A stretch of DNA of 64,000 bases, taken from contig NZ_AUML01000022.1 of the NCBI RefSeq assembly GCF_000430665.1, forward strand, positions 29,799-93,798, given 5' to 3'. Positions 32,812-41,377 of this stretch are shown here, one piece after another. The position numbers were made by a program, and so were the translations under genes. Each line of letters begins with the position of its first letter. The stretch's first letter is position 1. Source of the DNA: Aquimarina muelleri DSM 19832 (GTDB lineage: Bacteria; Bacteroidota; Bacteroidia; Flavobacteriales; Flavobacteriaceae). Under the pieces are notes generated by a model that worked only from the letters and a program-made list of their open reading frames with translations, did not search any database and was not told the origin of the DNA.

Positions 32812-34176
32812 CTATATCGTCATAGAAAACAGCATTGTTTCTGGTTTATTACGCTGTAATCTTAAATCAAAAGCCATACAAATATTTCGAACAAAAGGAC
32901 GGCCTTTTTCTGTAACCTGTATATAGTTATCATTTATTATTAATAACCCATCTTTTTCTAGCTCCTTAATATTTTGTAATACCTCTGGTAATTCTTTAAA
33001 ATATAATTCGTCTTGTTCCCAATCGGTTTTAAAATGGCACATTAAGTTCAAAATATGTTGCCTTATAATTTCATCTTCTTTAGTCAGTATATGTCCTCTA
33101 TACACAGGTATAATACCTTCTCGTACTAGGTGTTGGTATTCTTCAATATTTTTAACATTTTGAGCAAAACCATACCAGCTATCACTAATTGCAGATACTC
33201 CTAACCCTATCATCATGTGTGTTTTGGATGCTGTATATCCCATAAAGTTACGATGTAGGGTTTGGTTTTGCATAGATTGATACAGGGTATCGTTTTGCAA
33301 TGCAAAATGATCCATCCCAATTTCTACATATCCTGCTTTTGATAATAGTTTTTTTCCTATTTCATATTGTTTTCTTTTCTGCTCTGCAGTTGGCAAATCC
33401 GAATCTAAAAAACCTCGTTGCCCATTACCTTTTTGCCATGGTACATGTGCATAGCTATAAAACGCCAGGCGATCTGGTTTTAATTCTTTTGTTTTTTCGA
33501 TAGTATCTCGTACTGCTTTTTCTGTTTGAAAAGGTAATCCAAAAATAATATCATGCCCAACAGATGTATATCCAATTTCTCGTGCGGTATTTGTAACATA
33601 TTTTACGTTCTCGAACGGTTGTATTCTATGAATTGCTTTTTGAACAATAGGGTCATAATCTTGTACTCCAAAACTTACTCTTCTAAAACCTACATTATAA
33701 AGAGCTTGTAAATGTTCTTTTGTAGTGTTATTAGGATGTCCCTCAAAACTTAATTCACAATCTTGTGCTTGTTCTACTCCTAAAAAAATACCATTAATTA
33801 GGTAATCTAAATTTTTGGGAGAAAAAAAAGTGGGTGTTCCTCCTCCTAGATGCAGCTCTTTTATCTTAGGCTTGGTTTCAAAAAGATTAAGGTATAATTG
33901 CCATTCTTTTAAGAGTGTTTTTATATAAGGTGTTTCTACCTCATGTCGTTTTGTAATACGTTTATTACATCCGCAAAAAGTACACATACTCTCACAAAAA
34001 GGTAAATGAATATATAGGCTTATACCTTCGTCATCATTACTTTGTATAAAGGATCGTTTTACTGAGGTTGTCCAGTTTTTTAAAGAAAATGTGTTTATAT
34101 CCCAATAAGGTACTGTAGGATAACTTGTATATCGTGGTCCTGGAATATTATATTTATCGATTAAATTGTCGTACAT
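32812..34176 (-). CDS. hemN: Oxygen-independent coproporphyrinogen III oxidase HemN
   Basis: A 454-residue radical-SAM enzyme that converts coproporphyrinogen III to protoporphyrinogen IX without oxygen, needed to make heme for cbb3 and the cytochromes in anoxia. The radical-SAM motif CESMCTFCGC gives Cys61, Cys65 and Cys68, with the HemN-typical extra Cys70. GGGTPTFF follows, and the C-terminal HemN domain is complete. The N-terminus (YNIPGPRYTSYPTVPYW) is classic. Unlike its neighbours, no FNR-like site at the standard spacing is seen in the 97-bp upstream gap. Confidence 0.95.
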   Translation of the reverse strand: MYDNLIDKYNIPGPRYTSYPTVPYWDINTFSLKNWTTSVKRSFIQSNDDEGISLYIHLPFCESMCTFCGCNKRITKRHEVETPYIKTLLKEWQLYLNLFETKPKIKELHLGGGTPTFFSPKNLDYLINGIFLGVEQAQDCELSFEGHPNNTTKEHLQALYNVGFRRVSFGVQDYDPIVQKAIHRIQPFENVKYVTNTAREIGYTSVGHDIIFGLPFQTEKAVRDTIEKTKELKPDRLAFYSYAHVPWQKGNGQRGFLDSDLPTAEQKRKQYEIGKKLLSKAGYVEIGMDHFALQNDTLYQSMQNQTLHRNFMGYTASKTHMMIGLGVSAISDSWYGFAQNVKNIEEYQHLVREGIIPVYRGHILTKEDEIIRQHILNLMCHFKTDWEQDELYFKELPEVLQNIKELEKDGLLIINDNYIQVTEKGRPFVRNICMAFDLRLQRNKPETMLFSMTI

Positions 34177-34273
34177 TTTTAATGGTTTTTTGAACTATTC
34201 ATTATTACCAAACCTGCAATTAATAGATAAGGTTAAATTTTTCTATATCTTAACTCAAACTCATACAGTAATA

Positions 34274-35110
34274 TCACTCATGCAATACTAGAAAAGGAAT
34301 ATCGGTATGATAACTTATTTTTTCTACAATAGGATGAAATAAAATACGCTGAAAAAAATTGAGATTTTTGGCCACCATAGTGATCACTTCGATATTTCTA
34401 CTTTCTACAAAACACTGTACTGCCTCTTCTATATTTGGGTTGGAAAGAAAATGAAAACTATGTTCTATTTTGCCTAGAGAATCATCTAGAAAATCTTTAT
34501 TCTTTTTTTGCGAACCAGTTAATTCTTGTTCTTTTTTTGCAATATGCAGTACTCGTAAGGATGCTTTGTTTGAGTCTAGAATATCTGTAATCGTATTTAG
34601 AACTCTACTTTTATAAAGCATGTTATAGTCTGTAGGAAATGCTATTTCTTTTGGTTTTCTATAGCTTGCTTTTTCGGGAATAACTAATACTGGGCATTTT
34701 ACTTTAGTGATTACATCGCCAGTATTACTACCTATAGTTTTTCCTTGGATTCCTGAGGCTCCTTTGGTTCCCATTACAATAAAATCTATTGCCTTTTGTT
34801 CTACTTGTTTTCTAACTGCATCTACAAAAAACATATACTCATTAGTAGTAAAAAAACGATGTTTTGTATTAAGGGGTAATTTTTCTATTTTTTTAAGCAA
34901 GATCTGCATTTGCTTAGTAGTACTATTGGCTGTATTTTTTATAATTATTTCTTCAGATTCATAAAAAGAGTTGTCTTCAACCATTTCTTCGAAAGGAGAG
35001 ACATGTAAAAAATAAAAATTACAATGCGCCTTTTTAAAAAAGGACAATGCATATATAATAGCATTCCATGAATTTTCAGAAAAATCTGTAGGAATCAGGA
35101 TGTTTTTCAT
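34274..35110 (-). CDS. Universal stress protein, two-domain, copy 5
   Basis: A 278-residue tandem Usp protein beginning MKNILIPTDFSENS, with GTKGASGIQGKTIGS in domain 1 and EIAFPTDYN opening domain 2. It lies on the strand opposite the four-gene array, between hemN and the kinase/regulator pair. Its own FNR-like promoter, one with a perfect -7 box, ends 22 bp before the ATG. Confidence 0.85.
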   Translation of the reverse strand: MKNILIPTDFSENSWNAIIYALSFFKKAHCNFYFLHVSPFEEMVEDNSFYESEEIIIKNTANSTTKQMQILLKKIEKLPLNTKHRFFTTNEYMFFVDAVRKQVEQKAIDFIVMGTKGASGIQGKTIGSNTGDVITKVKCPVLVIPEKASYRKPKEIAFPTDYNMLYKSRVLNTITDILDSNKASLRVLHIAKKEQELTGSQKKNKDFLDDSLGKIEHSFHFLSNPNIEEAVQCFVESRNIEVITMVAKNLNFFQRILFHPIVEKISYHTDIPFLVLHE

Positions 35111-35131
35111 CTTTAATACTTTCTAATACAA

Positions 35132-35174
35132 CAAATGTATCAGGATGTATTCATGAAAAGTATGATAAAAATCA
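35132..35174 (-). promoter_or_regulatory. FNR-like site and perfect -7 box for stress-protein copy 5
   Basis: TGATAAAAATCA at 35163-35174 (both half-sites perfect) and TACATTTG on the minus strand at 35139-35132, spacing 29.5 bp. The predicted leader is about 17 nt. Confidence 0.68.
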
Positions 35175-35194
35175 GTTTAGATATTTTTATGTCT

Positions 35195-36250
35195 TTATTC
35201 TACTACCTGAAGACCAGATAAGTCTAAAATTTTTATATTACGTCCTTCTATATCTATCAGACCATCTTTTTTAAAACTGGATAAAGTACGTATCAAACTT
35301 TCGGTAGCAATTCCTGCTACGCTGGCAAGATCATTTCTGGATATTTTTATGCAATCTTCTGGTTTTTTATTAAGTACTTCTGCAAACTGAATTATGGTTT
35401 GAGCTGTCTTTTTACGTACCGAACTATATGCCATTTGTAATAATTGTTCTTTAATCTCAGAAAGATTATGAGTAAGTAACTCCATTAATTCTAAAGATAT
35501 ATTTTTACTTTTTTCTAATATATCTTTAAGGTTTGTTTTTGATATTCCTGCTAACTCTGCATTTTCGACAGCGGTAGCCGACTCTAAATACGGAGTATTA
35601 TCTATAAAAGAGGTAAACCCTACAAAATCATCTGCTTTATACAATGCGGTAATTAATTCTTTACCGCTTTCATCCATTTTATGGCTTTTAACTACTCCTT
35701 TTAGGATAAGATATATACAGTTAGAATGTTCTCCTTCTTTATAAATTGTCTCTCCTTTTTTAAATGTAGAAACTTCGCCATGATCATCAAAAAAATTCTT
35801 AAGTTCATGTATACTTCGAATACCACTATCCTCTATCGTTTTTTCTGTAAAGGTTTCTTTTTCAACAATTCTTGAGATTATAGTAGCTTTAGCAAGGCGA
35901 CTCTCTATAGCGCTTAACAGTTCTTCTTCTTCAAAAGGTTTGGTGAGATAATCATCTGCTCCCAAATCCATTCCTTTTCGAATTTCTTTATGTTCTGTTT
36001 TTGCAGACAAAAATATAAAGGGAATATGATTGGTCTTTATATCACACGATAATGCCTCTAATACTCCATACCCATCGATTTCGGGCATCATAATATCGCA
36101 TAAAATGATATCTGGTTTTTCTTCTTTTGCTTTAAAAATGCCTAATTTGCCATTTGGTGAGGTAATAACCTTGTAATTAGAAAGCTCTAAGAGTTCTGCT
36201 GTATTTTCTCTAAGTGCTGTATCATCTTCGATCAAAAGAATAGTCTTCAT
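35195..36250 (-). CDS. Response regulator with receiver fused to a Crp/FNR-type domain
   Basis: A 351-residue regulator. Residues 1-120 are a receiver: Asp9/Asp10, phospho-acceptor Asp52 and Lys104 in TKPF. Residues about 145-265 are a cyclic-nucleotide-binding-type beta roll (FKKGETIYKEGEHSN), and 270-345 a long helix and Crp-type winged helix. The recognition helix reads TESLIR, with Glu317 and Arg321 matching Glu209 and Arg213 of FNR; FNR Ser212 is Ile here. There is no N-terminal Cys cluster, so it is not itself an Fe-S oxygen sensor. It overlaps the kinase gene by one base. The design joins FixJ and FixK in one chain, and it is the best candidate to bind TGATNNNNATCA. Confidence 0.88.
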   Translation of the reverse strand: MKTILLIEDDTALRENTAELLELSNYKVITSPNGKLGIFKAKEEKPDIILCDIMMPEIDGYGVLEALSCDIKTNHIPFIFLSAKTEHKEIRKGMDLGADDYLTKPFEEEELLSAIESRLAKATIISRIVEKETFTEKTIEDSGIRSIHELKNFFDDHGEVSTFKKGETIYKEGEHSNCIYLILKGVVKSHKMDESGKELITALYKADDFVGFTSFIDNTPYLESATAVENAELAGISKTNLKDILEKSKNISLELMELLTHNLSEIKEQLLQMAYSSVRKKTAQTIIQFAEVLNKKPEDCIKISRNDLASVAGIATESLIRTLSSFKKDGLIDIEGRNIKILDLSGLQVVE

Positions 36251-37482
36251 TATTTTTGGGTATTCGTTATAGGTACTGTAACAATAAAGGTAGAACCTTT
36301 ATTTTCTTTACTTGTAAAAGTAATACTCCCCCCAAGGTTTTCCAAATGACTTTTTACTATGTTTAAGCCAATACCTGTACCTTGGTCTAACAATGCGTTT
36401 TCTGCTCTAAAATATCTTTTAAAGATAAAATGTTGTTCTTTTTCTGGAATCCCTCTGCCTTGGTCGATGATCTTTACAGTAAGAATACTATCTTTATAAT
36501 CTACCTGCAAATCTATAGTAGTATGTTCTGCAGAATACTTAATTGCATTATTAATTAGATTAGATAATACAAGTTCTAAAATCTTTTCATCAAACTCTAT
36601 TACATAATCATCTATATTTTTAGGATAATTTATACGCTGCCCATCTTTAAGTAACATATTAGCATCATAAACTACCTCGTTAATGACTTTACTTAATGGA
36701 AATTGACTAAACTTATAAGTTACCTTACCAGTCTCTAAACGCTCTATAGATAAAAAATCGTTAAGAATATTATCCAAATATTTGACTTTATTTTTGATGG
36801 TCCCCAGGTGTTTCTCTCTCTTTTCTTGTTGCTCTGTTTGGGTATATTTCCCTGCAAGTGTTGCAGAGGTAAGAATACCACTTAAAGGGGTTTTAAACTC
36901 GTGCGAAACGAGAGATAAAAATTTTGTTTTTAACTCACTAAGGTCTCTTTCTTTTTTTAAAGATTCGTTTGTTCTCGCTTCTGCTTCCATACGAAGGCTT
37001 ACTTCCTCTTTTAATTCTTGTATGGTATGGTGCAACTTTTTTGTACGATCCTCTATTTTTTGCTCTAGTCTAGCATTTAAATCCTGTATTTGTTTTTCTT
37101 GCTCTTTACGAAATGTAATATCAATAACCAAAGCCATTACATAGTTATGACCATAAATTGTAAATGGATTTAAACCAGCTTCTACAGGAAAAACAGTTCC
37201 ATCTTTTCGAATTCCAAAAAGATCACGACCTTTTCCCATATTTCGTTTTTCGCTATGGTTTACAAACCCCTTAAAATGGCTTTCATGCTTGTGATGGTAC
37301 TTTTGAGGAATAAGAATATTTAAATGTTTTCCTGTTAATTCATCTTTTTCATATCCAAAAATAGTGTTGGCAGATCCATTGGTAGCAACTACAACCTGAT
37401 CTTCATTTACTACAATAATACCTTCTGAAATGGCCTCAGAAAGTAACTTGAAAATATTATTCTCTTTTTCGAAAACTTTCAT
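36250..37482 (-). CDS. FixL-like PAS histidine kinase, probable heme oxygen sensor
   Basis: A sensor kinase of 410 residues from the ATG at 37482; an in-frame start at 37515 is less likely because the predicted promoter box (37494-37487) lies inside it. Residues 8-130 are a PAS domain resembling that of FixL. Aligned without gaps, His66 (HHKHESH) falls on FixL heme-ligand His200 and Arg86 (GKGRDL) on distal Arg220 (Bradyrhizobium numbering), 20 residues apart in both. A coiled coil (130-180) leads to the HisKA domain with His194 (SHEFKTP) and an ATPase domain with DQGRGIP and GTGIGLN. There is no membrane helix. It acts with the adjoining regulator. Confidence 0.87.
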   Translation of the reverse strand: MKVFEKENNIFKLLSEAISEGIIVVNEDQVVVATNGSANTIFGYEKDELTGKHLNILIPQKYHHKHESHFKGFVNHSEKRNMGKGRDLFGIRKDGTVFPVEAGLNPFTIYGHNYVMALVIDITFRKEQEKQIQDLNARLEQKIEDRTKKLHHTIQELKEEVSLRMEAEARTNESLKKERDLSELKTKFLSLVSHEFKTPLSGILTSATLAGKYTQTEQQEKREKHLGTIKNKVKYLDNILNDFLSIERLETGKVTYKFSQFPLSKVINEVVYDANMLLKDGQRINYPKNIDDYVIEFDEKILELVLSNLINNAIKYSAEHTTIDLQVDYKDSILTVKIIDQGRGIPEKEQHFIFKRYFRAENALLDQGTGIGLNIVKSHLENLGGSITFTSKENKGSTFIVTVPITNTQK

Positions 37483-37486
37483 TGTC

Positions 37487-37561
37487 CAAAAATAAGGATT
37501 TTGATTTGTTAACACGACTGATAAATATCATAAAAAACCTCGGCATAGCTACCTAAATTTA
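37487..37561. promoter_or_regulatory. Shared FNR-like site for the kinase operon and the chaperone operon
   Basis: TGATAAATATCA at 37519-37530. To the right TAAATTTA starts at 37554, spacing 29.5 bp, before the TerB-like gene. To the left the minus strand has a perfect TATTTTTG at 37494-37487, spacing 30.5 bp, 4 bases before the kinase ATG. This implies autoregulation of the kinase-regulator pair. Confidence 0.62.
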
Positions 37562-37589
37562 TCCTAAATAAACTATAAATTATTGCACG

Positions 37590-38000
37590 ATGAGCACTTC
37601 AAAAAATATAGAAATAGAATTTTATCAAAATCTAGGCAAGTTATTTTATGCAATTGCAGCTTCGGATAAAGTAGTTCGGAAATCTGAATACGATTCTTTA
37701 CGAAAAATTGTGAAATCAGAATGGTTAAAAACAGGGACTATGGAAGACGGTTTTGGTGTAAATGCTTCCTACCAAATAGAAATTGTTTTTGATTGGTTGG
37801 ACTATGAAGAAGAGTTAAATGCGGAAGAATGTTTTAAGGAATTTGAAGCATATTATAAAAAAAATACATCCAGCTTTACAGATAGCCTAAAGAATCTAAT
37901 TTGGAATACTGTCAATACCATTGCAGATTCTTTTTCGGGAAAAAATAAATCCGAATTAATGATGTTAGGACGATTAAAACTAATTTTTGAAAAACAGTAG
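37590..38000 (+). CDS. TerB/DjlA-N-like protein
   Basis: A 136-residue helical cytoplasmic protein resembling the TerB-like domain found at the N-terminus of the co-chaperone Djl[23 protein letters not shown] matches the metal-linked helix pattern. The later part ([29 protein letters not shown]) keeps TerB-like helix spacing. It is followed 19 bp later by a DnaJ-family gene, so together the two could rebuild a DjlA-like function from separate chains. An FNR-like promoter lies just upstream. Confidence 0.65.
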   Translation: MSTSKNIEIEFYQNLGKLFYAIAASDKVVRKSEYDSLRKIVKSEWLKTGTMEDGFGVNASYQIEIVFDWLDYEEELNAEECFKEFEAYYKKNTSSFTDSLKNLIWNTVNTIADSFSGKNKSELMMLGRLKLIFEKQ

Positions 38001-38019
38001 TGAATTCTACATACGTATT

Positions 38020-38907
38020 ATGGAGTTTATTGATTATTATAAAGTATTAGACATTTCTAAAAAGGCTTCGCCAGAGGATATCAAAAAAGCATATCGAAAA
38101 TTAGCGCGAAAATATCATCCTGATCTTAATCCTAATGATAAAACAGCAGAACAAAAATTTAAAGATATTAACGAGGCTAATGAGGTTTTAAGTAATCCCG
38201 AAAATCGAAAAAAATACGATCAATACGGAAAAGACTGGAAACATGCCGAAGAATTTGAGAAAGCGAAACAATCACAACAACAATATAAAAGACCTAATGA
38301 CCAACAACAACATAAGGATTTCTCAGAAAGTGATTTCTCAGACTTTTTCGAAAATATGTTTGGTTCCTCTGGCAGGAGTTATAAAAGTAATCAAGTAAAA
38401 TATAGAGGCGAAGATTATAATGCAGAGTTACATCTAAACCTACTAGATGTGTACACAACAAGCAAAAAAACTCTTACTATCAATAACAAGAACATTAGAA
38501 TTACTATTCCTGCAGGAGTGGAGAACGGACAAACCATAAAAATAAAAAATCATGGAGGTCCCGGATTAGGAGGCGGACCAAATGGAGATTTATACCTTAC
38601 CTTTATTATAGATAATAATACTCCCTTTAAAAGAGATAAAAGCAATTTATATATAAACAAAAACATTGATATATATACTGCAATTTTGGGAGGAGAAATT
38701 ACTATAGATACTCTGGATGGAAAAGTAAAACTAAACGTAAAACCAGAAACCCAAAATGGTACTAAAGTAAAACTAAAAGGAAAAGGATTTCCTATATATA
38801 AAAAGGAAGGAGCTTTTGGAGATCTTTACATTACGTATACTATTGAAATTCCTAAAAATCTTTCTTCAAAACAAAAAGAATTATTTAGAGAACTATCTAA
38901 ACTTTAA
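38020..38907 (+). CDS. cbpA: DnaJ-family co-chaperone CbpA
   Basis: A 295-residue J-protein from the ATG at 38020; an upstream TTG frame overlapping the previous gene is not favoured. The J domain has HPD at residues 33-35 and the usual [17 protein letters not shown] context. A Gln-rich linker (about 90-110) and a Gly/Phe-like segment follow, then two C-terminal substrate-binding domains without the DnaJ zinc finger, as in CbpA. It stimulates Hsp70. The CbpM-like modulator gene follows after 11 bp. Confidence 0.9.
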   Translation: MEFIDYYKVLDISKKASPEDIKKAYRKLARKYHPDLNPNDKTAEQKFKDINEANEVLSNPENRKKYDQYGKDWKHAEEFEKAKQSQQQYKRPNDQQQHKDFSESDFSDFFENMFGSSGRSYKSNQVKYRGEDYNAELHLNLLDVYTTSKKTLTINNKNIRITIPAGVENGQTIKIKNHGGPGLGGGPNGDLYLTFIIDNNTPFKRDKSNLYINKNIDIYTAILGGEITIDTLDGKVKLNVKPETQNGTKVKLKGKGFPIYKKEGAFGDLYITYTIEIPKNLSSKQKELFRELSKL

Positions 38908-38918
38908 ATACACAAGCA

Positions 38919-39215
38919 ATGACTAAAAATAATCTTATACCAGTGATAGAATTTTGTAATAATCATGAAATAGAATTTTCATTTATTGATTCTTTGCACG
39001 AATTTGGATTAATTGAAACCATTATTGAGCAAGACACTATTTTTTTAAATTCCGAAGAATTACCGAAACTTGAGCAAATTTTACTTTTTAATAAAGAGCT
39101 AGAAATTAATCTTGAAGGTATAGAGGTGATTATACGCTTATTAGAAAGGGTTCAAAAAATTCAACACGAAATGAATATTTTAAAAAACAGATTAGGTTTA
39201 TATGAGAGCTTGTAA
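38919..39215 (+). CDS. cbpM: CbpM-like chaperone modulator
   Basis: A 98-residue protein starting after a short spacer from cbpA. The N-terminal FCNNHEIEFSFIDSLHEFGLIE and the MerR-like helix pattern through LERVQKIQHEMNILKNRLGLYE fit the CbpM family, which binds the J domain of CbpA and restrains it. The gene order TerB-like, cbpA, cbpM under one FNR-like promoter suggests a chaperone set turned on at low oxygen. A second FNR-like site starts 25 bp after its stop. Confidence 0.78.
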   Translation: MTKNNLIPVIEFCNNHEIEFSFIDSLHEFGLIETIIEQDTIFLNSEELPKLEQILLFNKELEINLEGIEVIIRLLERVQKIQHEMNILKNRLGLYESL

Positions 39216-39239
39216 ACAATCCCTATTCGCTTTTTTAAA

Positions 39240-39282
39240 TGATCATTATCATATTTTTTGATTTTTTTCCAGTCTATTTTTA
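39240..39282 (+). promoter_or_regulatory. FNR-like site and -7 box for the RsiV-like lipoprotein
   Basis: TGATCATTATCA at 39240-39251 (perfect half-sites) and TATTTTTA at 39275-39282, spacing 29.5 bp. The box lies inside an alternative longer frame from 39258, supporting the ATG at 39303. Confidence 0.62.
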
Positions 39283-39302
39283 TACCTACTAAAAATAAAT
39301 AT

Positions 39303-40193
39303 ATGAAAACCCTAATTACCTGTTTTATATTAATAAGTTTTATTTCTTGTAAAAAAGAAATCTCTCCTAAACAATCTTTAGAACAAAAAGAAACAGAGTC
39401 CAAACAAATTACAAAAGAAGAAGCTACAGACAGCACCTCTTTTTTTTCTGAAGAAAATCTGGAATTGAGTCAAGAAAAAACCAAGTCTATCAAAAAACAA
39501 CGATTAATAAAAGCCGAAGATCATAAAACTCAATTGCAAGAATTAGTTATTTCTAAAAGCTTTCTAAAAGATGAAGATTTATATATTCTGGATTATCGAT
39601 ACCCTTATCTTAATGAAAAAATAGATTCTAATTATGCTGTTTTTAATGATTTTATTACAGAAAATTACCTGAATATTGAAAAAACCGAAAATCAAATTCT
39701 TGAAGATAAAGAGTTACTATGTGATACTTTAAAAATTAATAGACTTAGAGATAAAAGAATTATTGATTACAAAATTTATAGTGCAAAGAACGATTTTATA
39801 AGTGTTGTATTATACAAAGAAAACTATTATTCGGGTATGCTACACTCTACTTACTTGTTTGATTGTGTAAATTTTGATCTTAAAAAACATGATTTTATTT
39901 ACTTTGATGATTTCTTTGAAACAGGATCAGAAGATGAAGTATTTACAACCATAAACACTATCATAATGCAAGGTATTGACTCTGGAGAATTATTTTATGA
40001 TTGTTGGGAGCTATCCGAAGGAGATTTTAAAGCCTATAAAAACAATTTTGTAATAAACGACAATACCGTAGAGTTCTATTTTGATGATTGTATTATTTGT
40101 CCTTCATACACAGGAACCTACTCTATTGAGATTCCTATTAAAGACATTACACACCTTATTAAAAAACATAATGATAAACCAAAAATAAGTTAA
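39303..40193 (+). CDS. Lipoprotein with DUF3298/RsiV-like domain
   Basis: A 296-residue predicted lipoprotein. From the ATG at 39303 it has a short signal and lipobox ending FISC (Cys16). A Lys/Glu/Ser-rich linker follows. The C-terminal two thirds resembles the DUF4163-DUF3298 pair of RsiV and PdaC: the strand-helix pattern around YYSGMLHSTY, a FDDFFE segment, and the ending VEFYFDD...SYTGTYSIEIP. Such domains bind lysozyme or cell-wall material in some species; the role here is not known. Under its own FNR-like promoter. Confidence 0.68.
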   Translation: MKTLITCFILISFISCKKEISPKQSLEQKETESKQITKEEATDSTSFFSEENLELSQEKTKSIKKQRLIKAEDHKTQLQELVISKSFLKDEDLYILDYRYPYLNEKIDSNYAVFNDFITENYLNIEKTENQILEDKELLCDTLKINRLRDKRIIDYKIYSAKNDFISVVLYKENYYSGMLHSTYLFDCVNFDLKKHDFIYFDDFFETGSEDEVFTTINTIIMQGIDSGELFYDCWELSEGDFKAYKNNFVINDNTVEFYFDDCIICPSYTGTYSIEIPIKDITHLIKKHNDKPKIS

Positions 40194-40334
40194 TCTATTT
40201 AAAACAAAGCTTTAGTATAAACTCACAATCGTATTTCTGAAAAATAATTTGATATAGATATAACACTTATAGATATTAAAATCTCTTAATTTAGTACTCT
40301 AAATAATATCTAGTATTCTTAAAAACATATATAC

Positions 40335-40634
40335 ATGAAAAATAGTTTTAGCAATATCATCGATTCAGAAAAACCAGTTTTAGTAGATTTTTTTGCAGAA
40401 TGGTGCGGTCCTTGTAAAACGCTTGCTCCTATTTTAAAACAAGTTAAAGACGAATTGGGAGACTCTATTAAAGTTATAAAAATAGATGTAGATAAAAATC
40501 AACCTTTGGCAGCAAAATATCAGGTTCGAGGAGTACCTACAATGATTTTATTTAAAGAAGGAGAACAACTTTGGAGACAATCTGGAGTATTGCAAAAAAA
40601 TGAAATTATAAATATTATAAAGTCGCATCATTAG
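40335..40634 (+). CDS. trxA: Thioredoxin
   Basis: A 99-residue cytoplasmic thioredoxin with WCGPC at residues 23-27 and the cis-Pro region RGVPTMILF. It is a protein disulfide reductase. It ends 1 bp before deoC starts, so the two share a message. No FNR-like site is seen within the 141-bp gap upstream. Confidence 0.93.
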   Translation: MKNSFSNIIDSEKPVLVDFFAEWCGPCKTLAPILKQVKDELGDSIKVIKIDVDKNQPLAAKYQVRGVPTMILFKEGEQLWRQSGVLQKNEIINIIKSHH

Positions 40635-40635
40635 T

Positions 40636-41280
40636 ATGTCTTTTGCTAAATATATAGACCATACACTACTAAAACCCAATGCAAGTGTTAATGATATAAA
40701 AAAACTATGTGCAGAGGCAAAATACTACACCTTCTGTGCGGTTTGTATCAATGGTTATTATGTAAATCTGGCAGCTAACGAATTAAGAAACACCACTATT
40801 AAAACTGCCGCGGTAATAGGGTTCCCTCTAGGAGCTATGTCTTCTAAAACAAAGATTTATGAAGCCCAGCAATGTATAGAAAATGGTGCTGATGAAATTG
40901 ATATGGTTCTTAATATTGGATTACTAAAATCTGGATATTATAAAATCGTAGAAGATGAAATAAAAAACATCAAAAAAATTATCGAAAAAAATACTCTAAA
41001 AGTAATTTTTGAAAACTGTTACCTTACCGATCAAGAAAAGAAAATTGCTTGTCAATTATCTGTAAATGCTGGCGCAGATTTTATAAAAACATCTACAGGT
41101 TTTGGAACCAATGGTGCTACTTTAGAGGATATAAAACTTATGAAAGGCGAAGTGAAAAATAATGTGCAAATAAAAGCTTCTGGCGGAATTAGAGATTCAG
41201 AAACCGCTAAGCAATATATCGATTTAGGGGTTTCTAGAATAGGTACCTCATCTGGGATTGCCATAGTTACTTCTGAATAA
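40636..41280 (+). CDS. deoC: Deoxyribose-phosphate aldolase DeoC
   Basis: A 214-residue class I aldolase that splits 2-deoxyribose 5-phosphate into glyceraldehyde 3-phosphate and acetaldehyde. The Schiff-base Lys151 lies in FIKTSTGFG, a second active-site Lys in VQIKASGGIRD, and IDHTLLKP at residues 7-14 is the family start. With purine-nucleoside phosphorylase encoded next, it salvages nucleoside sugars. It lies 1 bp after trxA. Confidence 0.95.
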   Translation: MSFAKYIDHTLLKPNASVNDIKKLCAEAKYYTFCAVCINGYYVNLAANELRNTTIKTAAVIGFPLGAMSSKTKIYEAQQCIENGADEIDMVLNIGLLKSGYYKIVEDEIKNIKKIIEKNTLKVIFENCYLTDQEKKIACQLSVNAGADFIKTSTGFGTNGATLEDIKLMKGEVKNNVQIKASGGIRDSETAKQYIDLGVSRIGTSSGIAIVTSE

Positions 41281-41290
41281 AAATTAATAC

Positions 41291-41377
41291 GGAGCAAGTT
41301 TACCAGGTACGCCTCCCGAAAATATATTTTGTTTTTGAGACAAGCCTCGGAAAATTAAACTCCACAATGTGGATTAA
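41291..41377 (+). repeat. Leader repeat, full copy directly before deoD
   Basis: The 87 bp start GGAGCAAG, contain AAAATATATTTTG, a small GAG...CTC stem, and end with TCCACAATGTGGA then TTAA and the deoD ATG. It matches the element before napB (18765-18850) in order, orientation and distance to the start codon. The ATATTTTG block is close to a Bacteroidota -7 box, so the element could carry a promoter. Confidence 0.72.

Noticed and set aside
34177..34273. Expected FNR-like site before hemN
   Set aside because: No TGATNNNNATCA-type site with a box at 29-31 bp was found, so hemN is not counted in the regulon.
35195..36250. The receiver-Crp protein as a direct Fe-S oxygen sensor like FNR
   Set aside because: It has no N-terminal Cys cluster; its few Cys are scattered. 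Oxygen sensing is better placed in the FixL-like kinase.
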